Shown: in pieces, positions 6,585 through 11,770 of the stretch
Numbering within the stretch: the first letter of the stretch is position 1
Layout of the letters: each line of letters opens with the position of its first letter
NCBI GenBank assembly: GCA_002773575.1
Contig: PFAT01000060.1
Span: 8,996-23,835 of the forward strand
Length of the DNA stretch: 14,840 bases
Direction of reading: 5' to 3'
From: Candidatus Falkowbacteria bacterium CG10_big_fil_rev_8_21_14_0_10_44_15
Lineage (GTDB): Bacteria; Patescibacteriota; Patescibacteriia; Patescibacteriales; XYC2-FULL-47-12
The notes under the pieces: model-generated
Seen by the model: only the letters and a program-made list of their open reading frames with translations
Told to the model about the DNA's origin: nothing
Database searches by the model: none
Translations under genes and position numbers: made by a program

Positions 6585-7346
6585 ATGCTTCTGCCTCAAT
6601 CTTTCTACAACCGCCCCACCCTTCAAGTCGCCCGCAATTTATTGGGGGCTGTTTTGTGCCGCGACCTCACCCAAACCTCACCCCAACCCTCTCCTTATAA
6701 AGGAGAGGGAGGACATCCAACCTACAAAATGGTTCCCCTCTCCTTGCGAAGGAGAGGGGTTAGGGGTGAGGTAATTCGCTGCCGCATTGTGGAAGTAGAA
6801 ACTTATTTTGGTTTTAAAGATTTAGCCTCGCACGCAAGCCGCGGCAAAACCCCGCGTAACGCGGTAATGTTCGGCCCGCCCGGCTACACTTATGTTTATT
6901 TCACTTACGGCATGCATTACCTGCTGAATATTGTTACTGAGCGGAAAAATTATCCGGCCGCGGTTTTGGTACGGGCGGTAGAACCCACTCCACCCTCTCC
7001 CCCGGCCCCTCTTCCCGCAATACTGCTGGACGAGGAGAACTATAGCAAAAAGTTTTACCATAGCTCCCTCCTCCTGCGAGGAACGCAGCGGGAGGAGGGC
7101 TGGGGTGGAGGAGGGGTGAGGGTAAACGGTCCGGCCAAACTAACCAAATTCTTGCATATTGATAAATCTCTAAATAGTATTCCTGTTTTTACTAAAAAGC
7201 ATGGCTTATGGATTGAAGCCGGAAAAGAAACGCCAGCGGCGCAAATTATACGGGCAAAGCGCGTCGGCGTTGATTATGCCGGTGAATATAAAAATAAACT
7301 CTGGCGGTTTTATATAAAAGATAATAAGTTTGTTTCAAAAAAATAA
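6585..7346 (+). CDS. mpg: 3-methyladenine/alkyladenine DNA glycosylase (AAG/MPG family) with two repeat-encoded insertions
   Basis: This glycosylase removes alkylated and deaminated purines (3-methyladenine, hypoxanthine) as the first step of base excision repair. Family blocks are all present: LLPQSFYNRPTLQVARNLLGAVL (2-24); CRIVEVETYFG, with the catalytic glutamate region (about 67-77); SHASRGKTPRNAVMFGPPGYTYVYFTYGMHYLLNIV; VNGPAKLTKFLHIDKSLN; and the C-terminal WRFYIKDNKFVSKK. The protein has 253 residues against about 190-210 normally. The excess is two in-frame insertions encoded by palindromic repeats: about residues 31-62 (TSPQPSPYKGEG style) and about residues 135-179 (TPPSPPAPLP to GWGGGG). 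Both fall between conserved blocks, at likely surface loops, so the enzyme may well be active. The start lies five bases after the right repeat of the GIY-YIG element, which may have displaced the original promoter. Confidence 0.93.
   Translation: MLLPQSFYNRPTLQVARNLLGAVLCRDLTQTSPQPSPYKGEGGHPTYKMVPLSLRRRGVRGEVIRCRIVEVETYFGFKDLASHASRGKTPRNAVMFGPPGYTYVYFTYGMHYLLNIVTERKNYPAAVLVRAVEPTPPSPPAPLPAILLDEENYSKKFYHSSLLLRGTQREEGWGGGGVRVNGPAKLTKFLHIDKSLNSIPVFTKKHGLWIEAGKETPAAQIIRAKRVGVDYAGEYKNKLWRFYIKDNKFVSKK
6676..6771. repeat. Palindromic repeat element 1 inside mpg (96 bp, 32 codons)
   Basis: The outer arms CCTCACCCC (6676-6684) and GGGGTGAGG (6763-6771) are a perfect 9-bp inverted repeat. Inside are two perfect hairpins: 6687-6709 (10-bp stem, loop ATA) and 6735-6759 (11-bp stem, loop GCG). 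The whole can fold as a three-way junction. The length is a multiple of three and it is read without a stop as TSPQPSPYKGEG to RRGVRGEV. An imperfect direct copy of the first 11 bases lies just upstream (6664-6674). Confidence 0.85.
6987..7121. repeat. Palindromic repeat element 2 inside mpg (about 135 bp, 45 codons)
   Basis: The imperfect outer arms (about 6988-7018 and 7088-7122) are C-rich and G-rich respectively. Inner stems are CCCTCCTC (7066-7073) with GAGGAGGG (7092-7099), enclosing the hairpin CTGCG-AGGAA-CGCAG (7074-7088), and a weaker stem around 7034-7067. It is open in the mpg frame and adds a Pro-rich and a Gly-rich stretch. It resembles element 1 in base composition and architecture but is longer and more degenerate; exact ends are uncertain. 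Confidence 0.7.
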
Positions 7347-7372
7347 CGGGACCCATTTCCAATGAATCCCGT
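7346..7372. terminator. Hairpin between convergent genes, possible terminator
   Basis: ACGGGA (7346-7351) pairs with TCCCGT (7367-7372), and inside it CATT (7354-7357) with AATG (7361-7364), loop TCC. It overlaps the last base of mpg and separates mpg from the convergent minus-strand gene. There is no good U-run after it on either strand, so terminator function is uncertain. Confidence 0.4.
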
Positions 7373-7394
7373 GATGGTCTTAAACAAATAACGC

Positions 7395-7841
7395 TTAAAC
7401 AGTGACGGTTGCCCGCTTCCGCACGAACCCCACCGCTTTTTCGAAGATTCTCGCTGCCATCTGCAGGCATATGGTAATATCCAGATGCGTGCCCGGCACA
7501 TCTTTGATAATCCGCCGCACTTCTGACACATCCATCTCCTTCTCAAAAATCAACAAATAAAGGATTTGGATATTGGCGAGTTTTTCTCCTTCATTCCTCT
7601 GGAGAAATCCCCCGGCGACGCCTAATATCTGTTCTTTGTCCTCAACTTGGCCATTCCGGAATTGAATGCGCAGGCCAAGTTTCTCGGCAAGAGAACGAAT
7701 CGTATACTCACGGCAATCTTGACAGATGCCGTGTACTACCACTTCATTCACCTGCAACTTCCCTTTGCAGGTGAATAGAACTTTCTGACCGCAGCCATAA
7801 CTTCCCTCACCCTTCCTGCTTCCATTGCCGTTGTTTGACAT
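7395..7841 (-). CDS. Hypothetical protein with a CxxC motif
   Basis: Not recognised. The 148-residue protein starts MSNNGNGSRKGEG, a flexible polar head. Cysteines follow at YGCGQ and FTCKG and a pair GICQDCREY (about residues 46-49), which together could hold a metal. The rest looks mixed alpha/beta without membrane segments: SLAEKLGLRIQF, QILGVAGGFL, NIQILYLLIFEKEMDVSEVRRIIKDV, LDITICLQMAARIFEKAVGFVRKR. I start at the ATG at 7841, because GGGAG lies at ribosome-binding distance. An in-frame GTG at 7922 has no such site and would start inside a hairpin. The gene is probably co-transcribed with the minus-strand gene upstream (8012-8425), across a 170-base structured leader. Like that neighbour, but unlike most genes in this window, it has a visible ribosome-binding site. 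Confidence 0.7.
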   Translation of the reverse strand: MSNNGNGSRKGEGSYGCGQKVLFTCKGKLQVNEVVVHGICQDCREYTIRSLAEKLGLRIQFRNGQVEDKEQILGVAGGFLQRNEGEKLANIQILYLLIFEKEMDVSEVRRIIKDVPGTHLDITICLQMAARIFEKAVGFVRKRATVTV

Positions 7842-7863
7842 TCTCTTTTCTCCCAATTTCTTC

Positions 7864-7980
7864 GGCGGCCGACCATTGTCGGCTGCCTGCCTTTTGCCCT
7901 CACCGAAATCCTGCGAAAACACTCGCAGGGGCCCCTGTTGATTTTTTTTTATTTATCCTATCCCCCGGTAGTACCTCCTT
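7864..7980 (-). promoter_or_regulatory. Structured leader of the CxxC protein gene
   Basis: The 170 bases between the two small minus-strand genes contain several structures. There is a hairpin at 7864-7887 (six perfect pairs around loop CATT, extended by three more beyond one mismatch), a perfect 7-bp hairpin at 7910-7929, the palindrome CAGGGGCCCCTG (7926-7937), a run of nine A on the minus strand (7942-7950), and a full AAGGAGG Shine-Dalgarno match (7974-7980) that has no start codon at a usable distance. Hairpins and the orphan ribosome-binding sequence could regulate translation or transcript ends. This is inference from sequence only. Confidence 0.45.
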
Positions 7981-8011
7981 AGCATTCTAAATTACCTGCA
8001 GACAACAACAC

Positions 8012-8425
8012 CTACATTCCACAGACCATCTGCCAGCCCTCTGATGCCAACTGATAGTAGTCCTCCGGCAATCGCGACTGAACATCTTGGAAACTAATGA
8101 TTTTTTTCTGCTCGCGGTAAACGAGCAAAATCATTACTTCCATAATGTCGGCGATTACCGGCACATCCAACTCTTGGATGTGCATTTTCATTTTCGCGAC
8201 CATCGCCTTGCAGTGATGGTCAAGGGCCTGCTCGCCCTGCAAAGGCGTTTTGGGGTCCCCGTAATTCATCACGATAATTTTGGGGACGCCTTTAGTTTGC
8301 TTCCCCAAGAGACCCCGACATAAAGCGTCCAACCGCTTATTTATTTCTGCGGTCGGGACGCTTCCGCCCTCAACCAGACGACGAACTACATCTACATCTT
8401 TCATCGTAACTACTCCCTCTTGCAT
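8012..8425 (-). CDS. Hypothetical soluble protein
   Basis: Not recognised. The 137-residue protein begins MQEGVVTMKDVDVVRRLVEGG and appears mainly helical and soluble. A middle segment GVPKIIVMNYGDPKTPLQGEQALDHHCKAMVAKMKMHIQELDVPVIADIMEVMILLVYREQKK is followed by FQDVQSRLPEDYYQLASEGWQMVCGM. No catalytic motif, signal peptide or membrane helix is evident; H-H-C (about residue 78) is a possible but unsupported metal ligand set. An AGGAGG sequence seven bases before the ATG and a consensus-like promoter further up imply strong expression. It is the first gene of a probable two-gene unit with the CxxC protein, separated from the comEC group by its own promoter. A second in-frame ATG (MKDVD) is possible as start, but the ribosome-binding site favours the first. 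Confidence 0.72.
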   Translation of the reverse strand: MQEGVVTMKDVDVVRRLVEGGSVPTAEINKRLDALCRGLLGKQTKGVPKIIVMNYGDPKTPLQGEQALDHHCKAMVAKMKMHIQELDVPVIADIMEVMILLVYREQKKIISFQDVQSRLPEDYYQLASEGWQMVCGM

Positions 8426-8428
8426 TGT

Positions 8429-8437
8429 ATGCCTCCT
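8429..8437 (-). promoter_or_regulatory. Strong Shine-Dalgarno sequence of the 137-residue gene
   Basis: On the minus strand GAGGAGG lies about seven bases before the ATG at 8425. This is a near-perfect match to the 16S anti-Shine-Dalgarno sequence and fixes the start codon. Confidence 0.75.
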
Positions 8438-8477
8438 CTTTCGCGTAATTATAAATGAACGACTTTGTATAAATATC

Positions 8478-8506
8478 TATATACCATAGTAAATGACAGT
8501 TGTCAA
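8478..8506 (-). promoter_or_regulatory. Strong predicted promoter with overlapping palindrome
   Basis: On the minus strand, a perfect -35 TTGACA (8501-8506) is followed by a 17-base spacer and TATATA (8478-8483), preceded by TG-G as in extended -10 promoters. It lies directly after the stop of the upstream lactamase gene and drives the two small unknown genes. The -35 box is embedded in a palindrome TGACA-GT-TGTCA (8494-8505), which could be a repressor site. Confidence 0.65.
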
Positions 8507-8509
8507 ATT

Positions 8510-9385
8510 TTATTTTGCCGTTTTAATATCTAAGTTAACGCCGTCACTGATAATTTTTACCCAGCCGTTATTGTCAGTCCGGTAAACTTCGGCTCCCAGT
8601 TTTTCTAAACGCTTGATGGTGCGTAAAGAAGGATGGCCAAAAGTATTGTCTTTGCCTACCGAGATAACCGCCGTCTTTGGTTTAACTATTTGTAAAAATT
8701 CTTCTGATGTGGCATCGTCACTGCCGTGATGCGCAACCTTTAAAACATCCGTCTCTGATAACCCCCTCTCTCCCTGGGAAAGGAGGCTTGGGGTAAGGGC
8801 GTTTTCGGCGTCGCCCATAAACAAAAATTTTTGCTCCTGATAAATTAATTCTAAAACGATTGAACTGTTGTTTAAATTGTCAATCTCTTGATTTAATAAA
8901 CTCGCTTGCGGCCATAAAATTTCCATTTTTAAATCCGGACCTAAATTAATTTCTTGCGGCCGGTCAATAATTACGAGCGGAATGTTTTTCCGCTTAACTG
9001 CTTCCAGCCACGCTAAGTAGGTCGGCGTGTTATGCGCCACGCCGGTAGCTAAAATTTTTTGTACGCGGTAGCGCCCTAATATTTTTACTAAGCCGCCGAT
9101 ATGGTCTTCGTGCGGATGGGTTAAAATCATCAGGTCAATGGTGCGGTCATAAAACGGCAACACTCGCCCCAGTTCAGGCAAAATTTTCTGGCCGTCGCCG
9201 CCGTCAATGATGATGTTTTGCCCGAAAGGCGTTTTAATGAAACTGCCGTCTCCCTGCCCGACGTCTAAAAAATTAATCACTAACTTTGGAGACGGATGAT
9301 AAAAATATATAAAAACAGCCAGCCCTACGCTGGCAAAGATAGCAATGGTTAAAAATATGCCAACAACTTTTTTATTAAAAATCAT
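8510..9385 (-). CDS. ComEC-type metallo-beta-lactamase-fold protein, membrane-anchored
   Basis: The 291-residue protein has one N-terminal membrane helix (about residues 8-28) and then a lactamase-fold domain of the ComEC/Rec2 C-terminal type. Marks are FLDVGQGDGSFIKTP (39-53), the metal motif THPHEDHIGG (H90, H92, D94, H95), NNSSIVLEL (172-180), FMGDAE (189-194), VAHHGS (217-222) and GHPS. In most bacteria this domain is the C-terminus of ComEC and is proposed to degrade the non-transforming DNA strand; here it is a separate anchored protein. Residues 196-209 (ALTPSLLSQGERGL) are encoded by a palindromic repeat of the kind found in mpg. GGAG before the ATG at 9385 supports that start. It lies two genes downstream of the ComEC channel on the same strand. 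Confidence 0.88.
   Translation of the reverse strand: MIFNKKVVGIFLTIAIFASVGLAVFIYFYHPSPKLVINFLDVGQGDGSFIKTPFGQNIIIDGGDGQKILPELGRVLPFYDRTIDLMILTHPHEDHIGGLVKILGRYRVQKILATGVAHNTPTYLAWLEAVKRKNIPLVIIDRPQEINLGPDLKMEILWPQASLLNQEIDNLNNSSIVLELIYQEQKFLFMGDAENALTPSLLSQGERGLSETDVLKVAHHGSDDATSEEFLQIVKPKTAVISVGKDNTFGHPSLRTIKRLEKLGAEVYRTDNNGWVKIISDGVNLDIKTAK
8762..8800. repeat. Palindromic repeat element 3 inside the ComEC-type lactamase gene
   Basis: Read on the minus strand, CCCTTACCCCAAGCCTCC and the following G-rich arm (about 39 bp) correspond to a half-unit of mpg element 1 (CCTCACCCCAACCCTCTCC plus GGAGAGGG). The stem is imperfect. It is read in frame as LTPSLLSQGERG between the conserved GDAE and DVLKVAHHGS motifs. 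Confidence 0.65.
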
Positions 9386-9395
9386 GGTTCACTCC

Positions 9396-9423
9396 ACGCA
9401 ACATATAACACGTAACCTGTAAC
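9396..9423 (-). repeat. Degenerate 7-bp tandem repeats, minus orientation (four units)
   Basis: Read on the minus strand, four consecutive heptamers begin with GTT: GTTACAG, GTTACGT, GTTATAT and GTTGCGT. They end just before the GGAG ribosome-binding site of the lactamase gene, so they would lie in its leader. They mirror the plus-strand array at 9446-9517. Confidence 0.7.
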
Positions 9424-9445
9424 AAAAAACTGCGCGTTTTATTGT

Positions 9446-9517
9446 ATTATGCGTTACTTGTCAAGCGTTATGCGCCTGCCTGTCGGCAGGTTATGCGACA
9501 TGAGTTACGCGTCACTT
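9446..9517 (+). repeat. Degenerate 7-bp tandem repeats, plus orientation, with inserted palindrome
   Basis: Consecutive heptamers run ATTATGC, GTTACTT, GTCAAGC, GTTATGC (9446-9473). After an interruption come GTTATGC, GACATGA, GTTACGC and GTCACTT (9490-9517). The last unit overlaps the final codons of the small membrane protein gene. The consensus is roughly GTYAYNN. Confidence 0.7.
9475..9490. repeat. 16-bp palindrome inserted in the heptamer array
   Basis: CCTGCC-TGTC-GGCAGG forms a 6-bp stem. The heptamer TTATGCG lies directly on both sides (9468-9474 and 9491-9497), as expected if the palindrome entered and duplicated 7 bp, or if it entered between two identical array units. Confidence 0.6.
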
Positions 9518-9754
9518 ACTAAATTTATTATACAGCCAGGCTATAAGCCAACCGCAGATAAACCCGTCCACAAATCCCCAAATCGCGCCGATAATAGCGC
9601 CGACAAAACTTGCTCCATACCCTTGGTAGTAAGTGGCGATTAAATTAACTACATCCACGCCCCAGCCAAACCAAGCGGCCGCGAGGCCCATTAAAAAAAT
9701 ATAAGCGGCGGTAATGACGCCAATGGCGAACCCTAGCCCTTTCTCATTAAGCAT
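9512..9754 (-). CDS. Small membrane protein of the family named 'bacteriophage holin'
   Basis: The 80-residue protein has two clear hydrophobic helices: GFAIGVITAAYIFLMGLAAAWFGWG and FVGAIIGAIWGFVDGFICGWLIAWLYNKF. It fits a small archaeal and CPR membrane family that databases call 'bacteriophage holin', marked by GAxWGFxDGFIxGxLIAWLYN. A lysis role has not been shown for this group as far as I know, and nothing phage-like surrounds this gene. I start at the ATG at 9754, which follows a strong AGGGGGTGAG ribosome-binding site; an in-frame upstream start would overlap comEC. It lies four bases after the comEC stop, so translation is probably coupled. Its place between the ComEC channel and its lactamase partner suggests, without proof, a role at that complex. 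The TGA stop lies inside the heptamer array. Confidence 0.78.
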   Translation of the reverse strand: MLNEKGLGFAIGVITAAYIFLMGLAAAWFGWGVDVVNLIATYYQGYGASFVGAIIGAIWGFVDGFICGWLIAWLYNKFSK

Positions 9755-9758
9755 AATC

Positions 9759-11315
9759 TCACCCCCTCTTTTGCTTATTATACCACCAAATCCCCCCGCT
9801 GGCCAAAACATAAAATAGCATTATCCAGCCGGCCCAAATATATTCAACCTCTAAGTAAGCGAGCGGCAAGCGCACCGCCGTTTGCGCTACCCAAATCATG
9901 TACGCCAGCGTAAGATAAGTCGGCGTAAACCAAAGCCAGGCAAGCGACGGCAATAATAAACTGATGAGGGGCGCGATTAAACCGCTGACCATGATAAAAG
10001 GCAATAAAAACAATACTAATACGTTCACGAGCGGGGCGACAACGGAAACCTGATGAAAATTTAAAGCAATGACCGGCAAAGTTAAAACTTGGGCGGCTAG
10101 AGTTAGTATGATAACGTCAATTACGCCCTTTAGCAAAGGCGCCCGCAAGCGCTTCTCCGCCTTAATAATTTTTCCGAACCAATCTTTAAAAATAGGGTAA
10201 ACGTAAATAATGCTTAGCAGCGCCAAGAACGATAATTGAAAGCCGACGTCATCGCGCAGCATTTTAGGGTTAACTATTAACATCAGCGCCGCCGCCAATA
10301 CCAAGCCGTTGGTTAATTTATGCAAACGCCCTAAAAATACCGCCAGCATGGCGATAAAAGCCATAATGCCGGCGCGCACCGCTGATGCCGGCAAGCCAAT
10401 TAATGTTAAATAAATAAGCAATGCCCCGGCGGATAAAAGTAAGGCAAAGCGGCGGGAAACGCCGATGATGATTAAAAGATTAATGATGATAACCGAGATA
10501 ATGGCGATGTTCATCCCGGAAATCGCGATAATATGCGTAATGCCGGCTTGGGAAAAAGATTGTTTCAATTCTGCCGGCAACTCTCCCCGGTTATTTAAAA
10601 TCATGCCCTGTAACAGTGAATTGGCCGGCTCCGGCAAACCGGCGGCCATCGCGCCCGCCAGTTGGGATTTTAATTTTAAAATCGCCGAATAAATTGCGTT
10701 CAGGAAAGACGAAGCGCGCCCCGCCTCTCCCTTAAAAATTTCAATTTGCGGGTTATAACATAACGAATAAATATTTTGCATCGCCAAATACCGGTCATAA
10801 TAAAAATCGTCAATTTGTTCCGGCTGCTTTAATTGACATTTGATTTTCAAGATATCGCCGTAATTATAGCGCGGATATAATTTCGTCGTAATTAAAACAT
10901 TACCGCTTATGGGCCGGGACGGCTCGCGTTCCGTCCCGATATACCGTGCCCCCACCGTCAGTTTCACGCTATTTTGCCGCGTGTCTAACTCTCGGTTCAC
11001 CACCCCGATAAACTCCGCCTCCCGCCCGTTGTAAAACCAAATTTTATCCGGGCCGCTTACCGGCAAGCTGATGCCATAACGCCAGAAGCCGAGGAGAAAA
11101 AATAACAGGCAAAATAAAAAAAAGGCCCTGATATCGGCCTTCCTATCAAACACGCGCCATAAAATTATAGTAACCGCGCAGCCGACTGCTAAGCCAAAAA
11201 ACCACAAACCATCGGCTAAAAATACCCCTCCGGAAAACGAAGCGCTGGCGACGCCGACGATAAAAGATACGCAACCGTATAAAAATAATTTTGCTCGCGA
11301 AAAATTAGCGCGCAT
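9759..11315 (-). CDS. comEC: ComEC/Rec2-type DNA uptake channel without the lactamase domain
   Basis: ComEC is the inner-membrane channel through which single-stranded DNA enters during natural transformation. The 518-residue protein has an N-terminal group of helices (about 8-80) and a soluble OB-like DUF4131 domain (about 90-195; GREAEFIGVVNRELDTRQNSVKLTV). The Competence domain (about 220-510) follows, with AKSLLQGMILNNRGELPAEL-type sequence at 231-250, HIIAISGMNIAI (261-272), GLPASAVRAGIMAF and DDVGFQLSFLALLSI. It ends in a helix and GIWWYNKQKRG, where typical ComEC proteins (about 700-800 residues) continue into a metallo-beta-lactamase domain. That domain is the separate protein at 8510-9385. 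The stop is TGA. The start ATG has only a weak AAGAG ribosome-binding site, and a predicted promoter lies 56-84 bases upstream. Confidence 0.92.
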   Translation of the reverse strand: MRANFSRAKLFLYGCVSFIVGVASASFSGGVFLADGLWFFGLAVGCAVTIILWRVFDRKADIRAFFLFCLLFFLLGFWRYGISLPVSGPDKIWFYNGREAEFIGVVNRELDTRQNSVKLTVGARYIGTEREPSRPISGNVLITTKLYPRYNYGDILKIKCQLKQPEQIDDFYYDRYLAMQNIYSLCYNPQIEIFKGEAGRASSFLNAIYSAILKLKSQLAGAMAAGLPEPANSLLQGMILNNRGELPAELKQSFSQAGITHIIAISGMNIAIISVIIINLLIIIGVSRRFALLLSAGALLIYLTLIGLPASAVRAGIMAFIAMLAVFLGRLHKLTNGLVLAAALMLIVNPKMLRDDVGFQLSFLALLSIIYVYPIFKDWFGKIIKAEKRLRAPLLKGVIDVIILTLAAQVLTLPVIALNFHQVSVVAPLVNVLVLFLLPFIMVSGLIAPLISLLLPSLAWLWFTPTYLTLAYMIWVAQTAVRLPLAYLEVEYIWAGWIMLFYVLASGGIWWYNKQKRG

Positions 11316-11370
11316 GGAATCTGCTCTTAGTTAACGATCTTATCTCACGGCAAAAAATTTATGCTTAAAT

Positions 11371-11399
11371 AGTATAATCAAAAACTTCAACATCGTCTA
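11371..11399 (-). promoter_or_regulatory. Predicted promoter for the comEC group
   Basis: On the minus strand, TAGACG (11394-11399, four of six consensus bases) is followed by a 17-base spacer and TATACT (11371-11376, five of six). It faces comEC. The surrounding gap (11316-11448) is AT-rich and contains no other clear signal. Confidence 0.4.
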
Positions 11400-11448
11400 T
11401 GCCGAAATTTTTGATGAGACTAAATTTTTATTGGCGACAAAAATTATC

Positions 11449-11652
11449 TTACTTATTCATCTTCACTGCCCCGTAAATCATATAGAGCGCCCCCAAACCG
11501 ACTAAATCGTAAATAATTTTTGATAAAGCTGACATTGAGCCAAAAATTGCCGCGACTAAATCAAAATTAAACAGGCCGATTAGCCCCCAGTTGATGCCGC
11601 CGATAATTACCAAAATAACGGCGACCCAGTCTAAACCGTTCATTTTTTGCAT
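11449..11652 (-). CDS. DUF378 family small membrane protein
   Basis: The 67-residue protein starts MQKMNGLDW and shows the complete DUF378 pattern: LDWVAVILVIIGGINWGLIGLFNFDLVAAIFG, then LSKIIYDLVGLGALYMIYG. It has two membrane helices (about residues 8-28 and 45-62) separated by a loop. The family is widespread in bacteria and of unknown function. I start at the ATG at 11652 because a strong GGGGGTGAG ribosome-binding site precedes it. That site is the same sequence used by the other small membrane gene at 9512-9754. An extended -10 promoter sits about 45 bases upstream, so the gene may be transcribed on its own rather than from prfB. Confidence 0.9.
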   Translation of the reverse strand: MQKMNGLDWVAVILVIIGGINWGLIGLFNFDLVAAIFGSMSALSKIIYDLVGLGALYMIYGAVKMNK

Positions 11653-11694
11653 ATACTCACCCCCTTTCTTATTTTGAGCATAATTGACGCTTTT

Positions 11695-11703
11695 ATTATA
11701 GCA
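11695..11703 (-). promoter_or_regulatory. Predicted extended -10 promoter for the DUF378 gene
   Basis: On the minus strand the sequence is TGC followed by a perfect TATAAT, the ideal extended -10 element. A TTGACC lies upstream but only 12 bases away, too close for a normal -35. The leader to the ATG would be about 35-40 bases and contains the GGGGGTGAG site. Confidence 0.5.
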
Positions 11704-11770
11704 CATTTTTTCGGTCAATAGCAGTACTGGCTCCGTTGTCCATGTTTAACAAAAATACTTATTACCCGCG

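Noticed and set aside
6585..7346. mpg as a pseudogene broken by repeat insertion
   Set aside because: The frame is intact from start to stop and every conserved block of the glycosylase is present, so it is better seen as a gene with insertions.
7395..7922. GTG start at 7922 for the CxxC protein
   Set aside because: No ribosome-binding site, the start lies in the loop of a perfect hairpin and the added residues look like read-through of the leader; the ATG at 7841 has GGGAG before it.
7910..7950. Plus-strand intrinsic terminator (hairpin 7910-7929 plus T-run 7942-7950)
   Set aside because: No plus-strand gene reads into it and the T-run is about 12 bases from the stem; it is more likely part of the minus-strand leader.
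9396..9517. CRISPR array
   Set aside because: Units are 7 bp and directly adjacent, with no spacers or cas genes.
3933..9754. Prophage lysis cassette made of the lysozyme fusion and the 'holin'-named protein
   Set aside because: The two genes are about 5 kb apart on opposite strands, no other phage gene is present, and the holin name for this small family is a database label rather than shown function.
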